The notes beneath the pieces were generated by a model that was not told where the DNA came from, did not search any database, and was given only the letters and a program-made list of their open reading frames with translations. From assembly GCA_027257055.1 (NCBI GenBank), contig JAPVLO010000083.1:5254001-5318000 (forward strand): a DNA stretch of 64,000 nt, read 5' to 3'. The DNA comes from Cephalopachus bancanus (lineage: Eukaryota > Chordata > Mammalia > Primates > Tarsiidae). Positions 47,060 to 60,299 of the stretch are shown piece by piece; positions within the stretch are counted from its first letter, which is position 1; each line of letters starts with the position of its first letter. Both the position numbers and the translations under genes were made by a program.

Positions 47060-48687
47060 TAATAACAAGAAAATGGATATCTTTCTCTCTTTTACATATA
47101 CCTTAATAAGGAAATTTTTGGTGAGTGGAATTCTTAAACAATTTCCCTATGATGTCACTTTGAGTGTTTTGGACAGTGAGTCAGTTAGGGACAGTAGTTC
47201 CTCCATCGCCCAGTGAGAGAGACTGCACCCACATTTAGAATCCTAAGAAGCTGGTAGTTTCCTTTCCTTTGTCAACAGGGGCTGCACCTGAAGATCTAGT
47301 CTCCAGGTGGTGGCAGCTTGCTTTCCCCAGGCAAGTCCTGTAAAGAGCTGACATCCAACTCTACTGTTTGCTCTATGAAAAGAGAGATCATAGTGGGTTG
47401 GGGGTCTTCTCTTGGAAGGAAAATGCATGTAGTATGTGTGCCAGAGCATCCTGCACATGGTAGGCTGTTGGTAGAATGGAGGACTGGGTCTTTTGTGATC
47501 AAGTCTTGCAAATTCTCTCAGTAAAGCCTATGTGTGGTACCATAGAATACAGAGGTCCACCTCGCAGAACAGAATTCCACTATATGTTAATTCTTGAAAA
47601 TTGTGACAAGAGGTATTTTTTTAATTTTCTGGTTTGTCTGAGAAGGAATTTTCCCTAAATATGCTTGGTTTTGCTCTACCTCTTACTTTTGCTACTTGGG
47701 GTTCATTGAGTTGTTTGGCTGGTGGGAAACAGCATTGATGTACATTTATCGTTAGTCCTAAATGATAAGGCATTTGAGACATTCTGTTTTTCCTTTCTCC
47801 ACTATGTATTAGAAGAAATAGTGACTTGTGTAAATGTTCTGCTCTGTAAACTTAAATTTTCTTGTGAATAGTCTGTTCCTAGGGCTGCATTTGGAGGGCA
47901 GGGAGTCTTCAGGTTTTGTTGGCTCTTATATGAAGCTTTAATATGCCAACTCAGTATTTATCAGTGACAAGAATGATATTTTGGACTCCCACTGGACTCA
48001 TACATCTGACTTATTCTTTAATTAGTTCAGAGCTCAGGGGAAAGTGATGGCACGGATTGGGCCTCTTTGATCTCAACATCTCCAGCATCTTCTCCAGCAG
48101 AGAGCTGTTGCAAGATTAAATACTACATATAGAGCTGCTCTATTATACAGATGTGCTTTCCACTGATTGATTGATATATCTTAGTGAAAAAGTGGTGCTA
48201 TAGGGAGAGTGGGATGTTTTAAATTCCAAATGTCTAAAATTAAACGTTTGGATCTGGTGAATTTTGAAATCACCCTACTAAAGACAGTTTTCTTCTAGGC
48301 CCAATAAACGAGTTAATAGGTCTTCTTTTGTAACCCAAATGCTTTGCTCAGCCCCATCATCATTGTGGCAATGATATCTAGCTATAGATGGAAGAATATT
48401 ATCTTTGAAGTACATAGTCATAGGATTTCATGGTCCATTAGATTAACTATATCTTGGCTACCATGGAGTGCTTTAGAAGTCTCTATGGAGATATAACATA
48501 TTTTAAAGAAGTAATCAAGCATGCAAATTCTAGCACTTAGAAGTCTAACATGCCATAAACATGCCATAATTAAATGGTTTAATTACTAAAGTGATTTGTT
48601 GGTCATAGAGTTCAGGTAAAATAATCTTTATAGTTTCCTGAAAGGTAGAATGAATTCTAGTTAAGTTACTTTGATATTGAAAATAAA
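47060..48687. other. Intergenic sequence, nothing recognised
   Basis: 1.6 kb without a supported gene or repeat. Confidence 0.4.
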
Positions 48688-48689
48688 TA

Positions 48690-49859
48690 CAGCATGTATT
48701 GATTAACAATGGGTATACCTTCTGAGAAATGCATCACTGGGTGATTTTGTGATTGTGTGAACATTGCAGAGTGTATTTAAAAAACTGAGATAATATAGCC
48801 TACTGCACACCAAGGCTATATGGTACAGCCTATTGCTCCTAGATTACAAACCTATACAGCATGTTACTGTACTGGATACTGTTAGCAAGTGTAACACAAT
48901 GGTTAAGGATTATTAGATTAAGGTATCCAACCATAGAAAAGGTACAATACACTACATAAAATATACATAGTAAATACACTACGTAAAATATTTAAAGATG
49001 GTACACCTGTATAGAGCACTTAACACGAATGGTACTTGCAGAATTGGAAGTTATTCTAGGTGAGTCAGTGAGTGAGTGGTTAGTGATGTGAAAGCCCAGG
49101 ACATTGCTGTACACTACTGTAGATTTTATAAACACTGTACACTTAGGTTACACTAAATTTCTAAAAAAAATTTCTTTCTTCAGTAATGTTAGCCTTAGTT
49201 TTTTACTTTATAAGTGTCAACACATTTTTAAAAACTTTTTGATTTTTTTGTAATACTTAGTTTAAAACACAAATACATTGCATAGTTATACAAAAATATT
49301 TTCCTTTCTATAGTCTTATTCAATAAGCTTTTTTATTTAAAAAGAGTTTTTTTTTAACTTCAACAAATTTCCTGCTAAAAATTAAGACACTAAGACAGAC
49401 ATTAACCTTGGCCTACATGGAGTTAGCATCATCAGTTTCACTGTCTTTCCTCTGTCCCCACATTTTGTCCCACTGGAAGATCTACAGGGGCAATGACATC
49501 CATGGAGCTGTCATCTCCTATGATAACAATGCCTTCTTCTGGAATGCCTCCTGAAAGACCTGTCTGAGGCTATTTTATAGTTAACTTTTGTACACACACA
49601 TAATGATAAAAAGTATAGTATAAAAATTCATAAGCAAGTGAGATTGCTGTTGTTATCATCAAGAGTTATATCCTTTACCTGTATATTTTTATATGACTGG
49701 CAGCACAATAGATTTGTTTACACCAGCATCACCACAAACGGGAGAGAAATATGTTGTACTATGACATTATGATGGCTACAGCGATGGTCACTAGGCAATT
49801 TTCAGCTCTTTTATAATCTTATGGGACCACCATCCCATGTATTATACAATATATGACTG
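48690..49859 (+). mobile_element. Tigger-family DNA transposon (Tigger3/4-like)
   Basis: 1170 bp with ends 'CAGCATGTATTGATTAACAATGGG' and, inverted, 'CAGTCATATATTGTATAATACATGGG', and TA duplications at 48688-48689 and 49860-49861. Internal landmarks are 'TATGGTACAGCCTATTGCTCC', 'GTGAGTCAGTGAGTGAGTGG' and 'CATCCATGGAGCTGTCATCTCC'. I see no usable transposase frame; it is a deletion derivative. It is the relative of the 324-bp element at 22599. Strand is arbitrary. Confidence 0.85.
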
Positions 49860-49861
49860 TA

Positions 49862-52680
49862 GTTGCTTTAGATTTAAATCCCTCCTGAGGCTAATTCTAT
49901 AGTAGGCTGAACACAGCTTTTTTGTGCAATGTTAGGCCTCCATGGATCTGTTAGCCGACAATATTCCAAATTTTGGAAAATGTACTTTGCTATTAGAAAT
50001 AGACTGAAGAAACAAGAAAATCTCTTTTTGAAAATTAGAGCCAAAGTGTACAACTTGTGAATTAAGCTTAAGTGAATCAGACTCTTCTCCTGGTAGTCTA
50101 GAGTTCTCACTGAGTTCATTTCACTGTAAGCTTCATGAGTAAAAGTAAAATCTCTTTATGACAAACTGATGATTTTCTTTGTAGGCAAGTTTGTTATTAT
50201 ATTTGGCTCTACTGCTAGAAATCATATTGCCGTCTAAAGAAAGTGTAAATGTATTACATTTGTCCAGGTTCTCTATAGAGGATTAACAAAGGTGAGAAAG
50301 TGATATGAGAATAGTTAAGTGGAAAGAATAATCCTCCTCCCTCTTTCTGTTGTTTTAGTGCTCCTAGGAATTCAATTCTAAGTTTGAGATTTCTCAGGTT
50401 TTCATTAAACAAAACAATGCTATGTTCTTTCTACCACTTTACTTTTATTCTTTTTTTTCCTCTGGTACTCTCATTTCCATTTCTTCCTAATATAAATGAT
50501 TTTTATTTTTAGCTCTACTGTGCCATGTTACATTTTTCTAGACTGTGACTCTTTGAAGGAAGGAATTTCAGTGTAATTGTTGTGTCCATTGAGAAATGCT
50601 TGCACAGGAGAGTACCTAATAAGTATTTATTAACTAAATAAATGAGCTATTAGTATGTGAATACACAGTAATTTTGTTATGTGGAAACCTTCTTTGTAAT
50701 GTGTTATCTTTTTATTTTATTTTATTACGGAAGATTATTTTGCATATATTCTAAAGCCGATCAACTTTATCCTGATGTTCTTTTCTGTTCAGCAGAATAG
50801 GTTTAATTGCAAAATATGCTTCTTTGCAAAGTTCCAATGATGATTCATTGTTTTTCATTATTGCCCTGGCATCTAACTGTGCATGCTCCATTGCCTGTGC
50901 CATCATCACTAATGAAGAAGTACTTTCCATCGGTGGGATAAACCATGTGCTCTATCTTGTCTGCCTAACTGGAGACTGCTGGGGGAAAAGTGACTAGTTG
51001 TTTCCTGGAATTTTATTAGCACTATTTTTGTTGTTGTTGTTAACCTGGGTGTAGTATGGATATACCTACTTATAGTCTTGTTTAAAAGATTTTGGGTATA
51101 TATATTCTGTAAGGAATACAATTTGCATGTCTCAGAAATGAGTCACCCTAGAGTTTATTGAAAAGGTGCAGATATATTTGTTGAGCAAATGCATGGAACA
51201 GCAAACACAGAATTGGTTACAAACATAAAATGTGCTTTATCATTCCTGAGAGCTGTGGCACTCCCGTCCTGTGACAAGAATGCCTTAGACATGCAAATGA
51301 AGTAGAGACAGATGTCTAATCCAAAGAGAAAGAGACACTTCTTGTTAAGCATTCTCTAGAAGTTGGTTTGTGCTACACTACTTTCTTTGAAAATTCTGTC
51401 TTCAAGAATTCCATTATACATCACCTTGCAAATGAGAAGCTTCAATGATATGAGAAAGGCAAATAGTGCATTTGTCATTTTAATTAAAAGCAAGTTAGTT
51501 TATCAAGTCTTCTCATATATATTATTCTCAGGAGAAGTGATGACCTTTTGTTCATCACATCACTTACTATTTCTCCATGTGCAAACTTCTGGAAGTACCA
51601 CTTCCCAGTTTAAGGGAGGTATAATTTGGATGTGGGAAAAGAGTATCTTGACATTTTAGTATCTCCTATTATTAATAAGGAAGGAAGGACATTTTGGTTT
51701 ATAAATAAACTCAGAGTTTCCAAGTATCTGATTTTTAATGGAAAAATACTGTAATTTGAGCTTTCTGTCAGAAAAACATGTTGAGAAAATGCTAGATGTG
51801 TGTCTGGTATTTTCCCATTAAGTATGTTTCATTATTACCATGCTATGCTCTGACCTGCATATTCTTGCTCATTCCCAAGATCTGAAAAATATGCCACATA
51901 GAGGCTACTACTGAGCTAAGAGCCTTTGAGTCTTAAAATGCATCTAGGGAACAATGCATACCAAGTAGGCAAGTCAGGCACAGTCCTGCAGAAATGCTGA
52001 GAAGTTTTCCTCTATTTATGCACAATTTGGGACATCATTGTTTGTTTGTTTTTTCCTAAGGTTTATATTTCTGCTATACCAAAGTGATCTTTTAGGTAAG
52101 GGATATTTAGAAACTTTGTTGAAAAAGCTTGGCCACTGTAATCAATAATTTAAAGAATTAATTTAGAGCTAAAATTCCTCAGAGAAAAAAATGCATGATA
52201 AATTTTTCAACATAAAATTTACATTCCCTTTGTGGAAGGGCTGTTTTCTAGTAAATGCAGTCAATAAATTTATCTCTGAAGGCACAAATGTGTATACAAA
52301 AAAACTCTCAAACATCTGGTGAAGTGGTTTCTTTGAAAAAAGCCAAAACATAGTGCTTTTGAGGTTGGTAAACCATGAGAAATCTCCTTTTGAAATGGAA
52401 TTAAAATGTTTTTGTTGCTACAGAAAAACAAAAAACAAAAACTGACATTCAAATTTTCTTTGAATATCCAATATCTCTTTTAAAGGAAAAAAATCTACAA
52501 ATTTGTTAACTGGTTAACATAATCTGCATGTGACATAGTGTTACTTCAAGCAGTTTTTTCTTTTTTTGGTTTTAAACACAGGTGTTGGAATGTGGTAGGT
52601 TAGTCTTAAAGGTAGGCATGGGATAGATTTTAAAGGGTCTTCTTTTGCTTGGTAAGGGAGTTAGACTTTGTCCTATAGAT
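49862..52680. other. Intergenic sequence, nothing firmly recognised
   Basis: About 2.8 kb of apparently single-copy DNA. 'AATAAGTATTTATTAACTAAATAAATGA' near 50618 resembles the 3' end of an L2/MIR-type element but is too short to call. The small frames at 51155-51659 and 52169-52452 show no family signature. Confidence 0.4.
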
Positions 52681-53030
52681 AGGAGTTAGCATACCTTTTC
52701 TGAAGTAAGCCAGGTAGTAAACATTTTAGGTGTTGTGGGCCATATGTTTTAGTATCTCTGATTTGGTTTATAAGTAAACCAGAGTTGAATCTCTGTCACA
52801 GTTGCTCAATTCTGTCATTGTAGCATGCAGGCAGCCATGAACCATGTGAGTGAGCATGGCCATATTCCAATAAAACTTTATTGCAGAACTGAAATTTGAA
52901 TTTTATAACATTTCTACATGCCACGAAATGGAGTGCTTTTTAAAAATATTTTTTAAAAAATGTAAAAAATAATTCTTAGTGTATAGATTGTATAGAAACA
53001 ATCTGTAGGTTGGATTTGCTGACTCTTGCT
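52681..53030 (+). mobile_element. Ancient hAT-type DNA transposon fossil (MER)
   Basis: The text follows a well-known mammalian MER element: 'AGCCAGGTAGTAAACATTTTAGG', 'TTGTGGGCCATATG', 'TCAATTCTGTCATTGTAGCATG', 'GGCCATATTCCAATAAAACTTTATT'. Termini 'GGAGTTAGCATAC' and, inverted, 'AGAGTCAGCAAAT' are imperfect inverted repeats. The exact family name is uncertain. No coding content. Confidence 0.65.
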
Positions 53031-53407
53031 ACTGTCATTGATGAACTGTTATTAGTGAAGAGCAATCATCATGGATGATACTGTCATTAATGATGAGCTA
53101 TCATTGATTACTGAAATTTTTTAATCAGGGAGGAGATAGGATCCTATTTACATTCAAGAAATGTCAGTGCAGCATCTTCTAAACCATGCTCCAGGGAGCC
53201 ATGCAGGAAGCTGCTGTGAGCAAAAGGTCCCATGAGCAAATAATCTTAGGAAATGTTCTGTGCTATAGCCTCCTTTAGAGATTCACAAAGCATACTAGTG
53301 TTTTAAAGACTCTGAAAAGGGCTGCAGAGAACAACCTATTTAACTTTGTTGTTTTGTTAACTTTGTGTTCGCTACATTTATTTGTGGAAACTTCTGTGGA
53401 AAATGAC
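53031..53407. other. Short intergenic stretch
   Basis: Contains short direct repeats of 'CATTGATGA(A/G)CT' type around 53036-53110 but no named feature. Confidence 0.4.
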
Positions 53408-53417
53408 AGGAAATACT

Positions 53418-53706
53418 TTTTTTTTTTTTTTTGAGTTGGAGTCTCACTCTGTCGCCCAGACTGGAGTGCAGTGGCCGCTCCTGGCCACCACAGCCTCGAC
53501 CTGCTGGGCTCTGGCAATCCTTCCGCCTCAGCCTTCCAAGTAGCCAGAATTACAGTCATGTGCTACCACGCCCGGCTGATTTTTTGATTTATTGTAGAGA
53601 TGAGGTCGTGCTGCCCAGGTGAGTCTCGAACCCGCGGGCTCAGGCAATCCACTCACCTCAGCCTCCCAAAGGCGCGGGATTACAGGCTGAGCCACCGAGC
53701 CCGGCT
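53418..53706 (-). mobile_element. Alu SINE (young type)
   Basis: Minus-strand complete dimer with a perfect 10-bp duplication, AGGAAATACT, at 53408-53417 and 53707-53716. Same diagnostic sequence as the Alu at 36791. Confidence 0.95.
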
Positions 53707-53716
53707 AGGAAATACT

Positions 53717-54244
53717 ATTTTTATAACAATTATAGTAAATGAAGAAGTGAGCTAAAGACCTGAAAGATCAATTCAGTAGAAATCTACTGCAAATATTCAC
53801 GAAAATACATCGAAGGAACAAACCAAGGAGTGATGGTGGAATGTAGAAATGTTGTTATTATCAAGGAAACAAAATTTCTGGAGGAGAGTAGAGGACAATT
53901 TGAATCTTTTCTATTAAAATATTAAAAAAATTAAAATACAGAAAACCACATACATGTGGCTTCATACACTGCATATGAAAAGGCCACATTTTAGAAAATA
54001 AAAACAAACTGAAGAGGAAGAAGATGTTTGAAAATCTAGCACTCAAAGCTATGTTACCAAGCTTAATGGGGCAGAATCTCAGGCAAACCAAGAAGCAAAA
54101 ATATTATTTCAAAATGCAAGGCTGAAAACACCATTAAGATAATTTAGAAAAAACCCAAACTTATTTTCTAAGACTAGGACAATCAGGGGTCTTGGTTGCT
54201 CGGAATAGGAATATAAATTAACTGAATATTTTAAAGCTAAAAAG
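53717..54244. other. AT-rich intergenic sequence
   Basis: Nothing recognised. Confidence 0.4.
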
Positions 54245-54535
54245 TCAGTGATCTATCACAGAAACAAAGAACTGAATACCACACTGTCCTTACTCAGAAC
54301 TGGTTTTTACACATCACAATACCATGAGAAAGGGATCGGCAGTAGCTGGATGTTGCCGGGGAGGGAGGGAAAGGGGGTATATAACATCACTAAGGGTACC
54401 TGATCCCAAACAAACCAGAGACGTGAAGGCCAGTGGGAGGCCCAAACTTTACGTAGACCACTTATGTACCTAATCTTGGTACACCCCACATCTTAATAGA
54501 ATAGAATGGAATAGAATAGAATAGAATAGATATAT
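54245..54535 (+). mobile_element. Short L1 3' end with (TAGAA)n tail
   Basis: Sense L1 from 'TCAGTGATCTATCACAGAAAC' to the 3' UTR ('TAAGGGTACCTGATCCCAAAC', 'GACCACTTATGTACCTAATC') and then a tail of about seven (A)TAGA(A) units at 54497-54530. More diverged than the other stubs. No clear duplication. Confidence 0.85.
54497..54530 (+). repeat. (TAGAA)n microsatellite
   Basis: Pentamer repeat with one TGGAA variant, grown from the L1 A-rich tail. Confidence 0.93.
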
Positions 54536-55526
54536 TGGATAGCTCACAGAATCACTAGGAAAGTAGGGAGACTGGCTCAGAAAACAGACAGCAACCACAG
54601 ATACCAGGAGTCACAACCTAAGTCACCTAATGCTACTGGAGCAGTCTTGTTAGGATACTGCAACTAGAACCGTATCTCAGTGGCCAAGTCCTACTTCTGA
54701 GGACCCCTTGCTACTGCCAGCTTCACAGTGACTGATTTCTAAACATAAGATTTCTTAACTTATCCTTTGTCTCCATAACATGTTCCCTGTCTTCACGTTC
54801 CTCCCTCAGATTTCAAAATCTTGGAAAAATAATGGATGTTTGATGGAACTTACTTCTCTTGCCTGTATCGTAGATGTCAGCAATAGAGTAAGGGGAAATA
54901 CTAACTTCCACCTTAAACTTTCATAGTTGGAGGTGAGATACTTCATCCCACCAGTGTTTATTCTCCATAGATAGGAAAGGGGTTTGTGTTGCCTCTCCTC
55001 AAATGATAAATATCCACCTCAAAGACCAACAAAGGGAACTATCTATAAACACTATATCTGAAATCTGAAGTACAGTATTGAATAGAGTAATTGCATTGCT
55101 GAATTGCAGTACTTATTTAAGGGATAAATAAGCCAACATAATAAATTAGACATCCAAATGTAAATGTGATTTGGTAAACTAGAGCCTTTGTGATACAGTC
55201 GAATTAGGATACTTTTAGTTTTAATAAATAGGGCTTCAACCCCAGATAATTTAAATAGTGACTAAAATCTTTAATCTAAATATTTCTGATGATTTCAACA
55301 CATTTTCCTTGAAAGAACCTAAAAGTTAGGATTTAATTGTGCCACATTTTTCTGTGCATTGAAAAAATCTAATAATACAAAAAAACCCCATGTTTCTTAT
55401 TCTTATATTCTGGGGATTTAGGGACAATGACAAAATACTGATATTTATTAAGATAATTTGAAACATGTGTGTACCTGATATTATAGAAGAATAAAGTATT
55501 AAAATGATTGCAACGTGTTCACTGGA
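54536..55526. other. Intergenic sequence, nothing recognised
   Basis: About 1 kb with no supported feature. Confidence 0.4.
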
Positions 55527-55535
55527 ATTTTTATT

Positions 55536-55710
55536 ATTATTGAATTTTAAAGATGTGAAGTACAAGTCATGATTAGGTACATAAGTGGTCTACATACAGG
55601 TGAAGTTTGGGCCTCCCATTGGTCCCCCTTCACCTGGTTTAGGATCAGGTACACCTATTGATGTTATGTACCTCCCCCCATCCCCCAGCAGTGTCCCGTT
55701 ACTGCCATAT
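55536..55710 (-). mobile_element. Short L1 3' stub (175 bp)
   Basis: Minus-strand L1 3' UTR ('GATGTGAAGTACAAGTCATG', 'CTTCACCTGGTTTAGGATCAGG'). A perfect 9-bp duplication, ATTTTTATT, lies at 55527-55535 and 55711-55719. No coding part. Confidence 0.87.
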
Positions 55711-55719
55711 ATTTTTATT

Positions 55720-58333
55720 GTTTGCTGAGGTTTCCTCTCCCACCCCCACCCCACGATCTCAGAAGGGGAATTTGAATATAAACTACCAACACTGGTTATT
55801 GAGCTGTCCTCTCTGAAAACTTATTTCAAAATGTAATACGTGTAATAGTTCAAAATTTAGTAATTATATTGTTGCCCTAAACTTTGGATGGAAATAAGTA
55901 TGTTAGTTTCTATTTGCTTCAAAACAAAATTGCAGAAGGGGAGGCAACTGATAATTTTATAATAGAAATAAAACAGAATTGTTTCAGAGAAGAGATATGT
56001 GGACATGCTTGTGTCTTTTTGCCCACCTGACATAGCAGTTTAGAAACGTGTGAAGTGGCTAATTTAGCATCTGTAACATTTAGTTTCAGTTAAATACAGG
56101 AAGCATTATCCTGGCTCGTCAAACCTCTGGTGAACGTGTACATATGTTCCCCACCTCATCTCTAATGTGCAACTCTGTTTAACACCTAGAAACTCTATGG
56201 AGCAGGAGTTATAAGTAATTTTTATGAGAGTACATTGGCTATGCCTAAGTTCCTCTTAGGATATGTTACAACCAAATGCTCAGTTGACTTCCTAACTCAT
56301 CTACTGAGTGACTTGCTACAGCACTGAACAAAAGCACACAAGTTTTATAAAATTTCCAAAGGGGTTTCATGGTATCTTCTAACAGATGAGCTGAAAATAA
56401 AAATCACAGAAATTTTGAAAAATGTGTTCTAATTAACAGGCATTCTACTTTAGCTGCAAAGATGATAAACTGATAATTCGAGTTTAGAGGCAATAAATAT
56501 ATATTTCTAGGGCTAAGTTTTAAGTCACGCAAAAACATTTCAAGTGGCCAGTATTTGCAAAGTGTTTTTCAGTATATAGAGAAGATCAATGTGAAGTTGC
56601 AGATATAGATCTTGTTTTCAAAAATGTTTTAATTGAATGAGGAGATGGTGTGCAAAGGCTAAGCCATCTAATGCAACCTCTAGGCTGTAGGGGTAGAAAT
56701 ACTGACTGTCTCCCTCTCTCTCCCTCTAATCCTCTCCTCTTTCATTTTCCCCACCCTCCAACTTGCTTTGCTTGTACCAGGCTCTGGTACTAAGCCTGAT
56801 GGCCCATCTTTTGGTTACTGATATCACTCAGTCTAATTCCTGGAGATTTCCCTTGTTCCAGACACGCTGCTTCCCTCTCTCATTCTCTTACTGCTATTTC
56901 CTATGCTTTAGGAAATCAGTCAGGGAATAACACAAATAAAAACCATGGGCAAGTGAAAAATGTTCTCGAATTTGGCAAAGTCCTTACAGATTCCATGATA
57001 AAAGAGTAACTAGAACTGTGAGTATCTGCCCTTTATTTATATTTCTGAGTATAGCAAGGGAACTAAATGGCCCTCACACCTTTTCCTCTAACTTATAGTA
57101 AATACCATTCAGGATTCAGGGAGGAAGGAAGAGAGAAACTTTCCTTTGAACACAGAACTTTGACAGACTAATGTGTCTTTTTTGCATTAAGGGGACAGTT
57201 TTCCTTTCTGAAGACTTCTAGACAGTGTGACTTCTATTCCTACACTTCACACAGAATTGAAAATTCTGAGAATGTTCTCACAGGACCGTCTTGCCATATC
57301 ATGCTAGTACTTTTGTCTTATTCTGCAGACTTACTCAAAGTAACTTTTCTCTGTTTTCAAAAATTAAACTCACCTTTAAAGAATGGAGATTCATTGCAAA
57401 AAATATAAATAAAAATTTGCTATGACTTTGAAAGTTTGCTTTGCGTTCCGCAGGCAATTCAGAATAGTGGTTCTATATCAGTTTTTGCTTTAGCAGAAAC
57501 ACAGGAAGGAACACACAGCCTTCTAAACTGAATAGTGAGTGGGAAGCACTCTTGCAGGCATGCCTTCCATATGCTTGTTAAGCAAGAAGGTGACTCTTAT
57601 AAGTACAGAGGTAAAAAAGTTCTTCTTTAAAGATGGCATTTATGTAAATCAAAACTAATTAGTGTGTCAATTCGTGTATCCAAAGCTGAGCCATAGTTTT
57701 AGTTTGAGGCCTACAGACCCTTCTACCCTTGACAACCACATGATGACTTCTAGCCAGCCCCACAAATCTTGCACTACCCCTAACTATTAAATTAATTGGA
57801 GAACTATTTGTAACAATAGCATCCTTTTCATGATCTCACCTGACCATCATTTTTATAGGAATTTTATACATAAAATTTTACACATAAAAGCAGTAAATGT
57901 TATAATTAGGAATGCTTGAAGTAAAATTAATATTGGAATGTAGATTTTTTTTCACGTTAAAGACTTCTTAAATAGATGGCTCTGGAATTTAGTAGGAATA
58001 TTACTTCATTACATAAGAAGAGTAAAGAGGTTTGCACTACATTTAGATTTTATGCTTAAATGATCTGACTTAAAATACTGGGTACACATACTTGGCCTTC
58101 ACTCTGGCCAACATCGAGGTAAGGGTGAGAGATGGGCAGACATCATAGGTGGTTGATGATCATCTGATTTCACATATTTGCAACCCTATCTTGGGCTTCA
58201 GGGAGATTTATGTATTTAAGGATGGTTAATGTTCCCCAGAGCAATGCAGAGGCTCACTTTCAAAGTAAGTTTTTCAAATTTAGTGTAGTGCTAGCTCATT
58301 TCTACTTATCTGCTCCTTTTGAAAAAGGATGAA
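55720..58333. other. Intergenic sequence, nothing recognised
   Basis: 2.6 kb of single-copy-looking sequence, the longest repeat-free-looking stretch after 49.9-52.7 kb. No exon, splice pattern or RNA gene that I can support. Confidence 0.4.
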
Positions 58334-58335
58334 TA

Positions 58336-59042
58336 CAGTTGACCCTTGAACAACATGGGGATTAGGGATGCCACCCCCAAAATGCAGTTGAAAATCCACA
58401 TGTAATTTTAGACTCCCCTAAAACTTAACTACTAATAGCCTACTGATGACTGGAAGCCTTACTGATAACAGAGTCAGCTAACATGTATTTTGTGAGTTAT
58501 ATATGTATCATATACTATATTCTTACAATAAAATGAGCTAGAGTAAAGAAAATATTATTAAGAAAACCATAAGATGTTATTAAAAAAATCATAAAATGTT
58601 ACCAAGAAAATCACATTGAGTAAGCTGAGGAGGAGGAGGAAAAAGAGTGGTTGGTTTTTTTGTCTCAGGGATGGCAGAGAAGAAAATCCACATATAAGCT
58701 GGGCACGGTGGCTCAGCCTATAATCCCGTGCCTTTGGGAGGCTGAGGTGAATGGATTGCCTGAGCCCACGGGTTCGAGACCTGCCTGAGCAGCGAGACCT
58801 CATCTCTACAATAAGTAAAAAAATCAGCCGGATGTGGTAGGGCATGCCTGTAATTCCGGCTACTTGGAAGACTGAGGTGGAAGGATCGCCGGAGCCCAGC
58901 AGGTCGAGGCTGCGGTGGCCGGGAACGGCCACTGCACTCCAGTCTGGGTGACAGAGTGAGATTCCAACTCAAAAAAAAAAAAGAAAATCCTCATATAAGT
59001 GGACCTGTGTCATTCAAGTCTATGTTGTTCAAGAGTCAACTG
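58336..59042 (+). mobile_element. MER2/Tigger-type element, split by an Alu
   Basis: Starts 'CAGTTGACCCTTGAACAACA' and ends with the inverted form 'TGTTGTTCAAGAGTCAACTG'. TA duplications lie at 58334-58335 and 59043-59044. Left part 58336-58698, right part 59000-59042, about 400 bp without the Alu: a short non-autonomous derivative. Strand is arbitrary. Confidence 0.92.
58699..58980 (+). mobile_element. Alu SINE inside MER2
   Basis: Plus-strand dimer, young type. A 19-bp duplication flanks it, AAGAAAATCCACATATAAG at 58680-58698 and AAGAAAATCCTCATATAAG at 58981-58999 (one mismatch), dividing the MER2 element cleanly. Confidence 0.95.
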
Positions 59043-59165
59043 TAATTCAAAGTGACTTTAACTTGGGTTATTGTGTAAGTATTTGGGTTGAATCACTTAA
59101 CCATATAAATAAAATATCTGGGTAATCTTGGATGAGGTCGCTTATGTGAGTAGATAAAAATTTCT

Positions 59166-59457
59166 GGCCAGGCTCGGTGGCTCAGCCTGTAATCCCGCGT
59201 CTTTGGGAGGCTGAGGTGAGTGGATTGCCTGAGCCCACGGGTTCGAGACCCGCCTGGGCAGCGAGACCTCATCTCTACAATAAATCAAAAAATCAGCCGG
59301 GCGTGGTAGCGCGTGCCTGTAGTTCTGGCTACTCGGAAGGCTGAGGCGGAAGGATCACCGGAGCCCAGGAGATCAAGGCTGCGGTGGCTGGGAGCAGCCA
59401 CTGCACTCCAGTCTGGGTGACAGAGTGAGACTCCAACTCAAAAACAAAAACAAAAAC
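59166..59457 (+). mobile_element. Alu SINE (young type)
   Basis: Plus-strand complete dimer starting 'GGCCAGGCTCGGTGGCTC' with an AAAAC-rich tail. A 9-bp duplication, AAAATTTCT, lies at 59157-59165 and 59458-59466. Only about 185 bp separate it from the previous Alu in the same orientation. Confidence 0.94.
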
Positions 59458-59949
59458 AAAATTTCTAGGGAAGGACTCAGATGTGAATTCTCAGTGGGAA
59501 ACTACCAGCGGGTGGAGGAATGAGTGACTGGGTCCTGAAGGGTGGATCTGGATGGTGTACCAGAGCACCCATTACAATGCACTGTTCAAATATATTTGAT
59601 CTGTGTAAGTTCACCTCATCTGTGACCTGTACTTCCAGCATTCTAGTTGGTCTCTTTCAGTGGAGAAATTTACAAAAGGAAGTTTAGAGAATGTACTATT
59701 GCCCCATGCTGCTGTAGCTGGTCCCAGGACTATGCAAAACAAACAAGCAAATCCTCTACTAGTCATTCTGTATATTTAAAAAATCTTCAGCTAATACTTC
59801 TCCTGGTCAGCTGGTGTATGTGGTAAAGTAACCCAGACCATCTCTGAAGGTGCTTTGCTCAGGAAGTGTCTACTTTACTTGCCCATTTTCTGTCCAAATT
59901 GGGCAAGGAAGAACCAATAAGAATCCCAATGGATCATCTGTATGCCACA

Positions 59950-60250
59950 TGTATTCCTCCTTGCCTCTATTCTGTGACTATAGCCTTGATATCACAGTAA
60001 GTTATTCCTGCCAGGGTGATGACTCCTTTCTTGTGTTTTGACACAAGAAACCCCAGATGACTGGGCAACAGATGTAGCTGAAAATTTAATGGAATTCTTT
60101 CTGTGTTTCCTGGTGGAAGCAGGATCTCTAGGTCCATAGAACATGGAGTTGCAGGCATATGAAGCACAAAGTCCCCCAGGGAGGTCCCTGAGATGATGGC
60201 AAGTAGAACCACTTATGCTTAGACCCATGTGTTCCAAGAGCTGGGGATGG
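59950..60250 (-). pseudogene. ERV-L dUTPase remnant
   Basis: Minus-strand frame 60212-59967 shows a run resembling a dUTPase: a 'PPGNTERIPLNFQL' beta-strand region and then a 'KKGVITLAGITY' region corresponding to conserved motif 3, in which the expected aspartates are not in place. dUTPase keeps uracil out of DNA during reverse transcription. The start and the glycine-rich C-terminal motif 5 are not visible. Confidence 0.7.
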
Positions 60251-60299
60251 AACACTGCACCATAATAGTCATTGATTTATGATGTATTTGCATCCTAGA

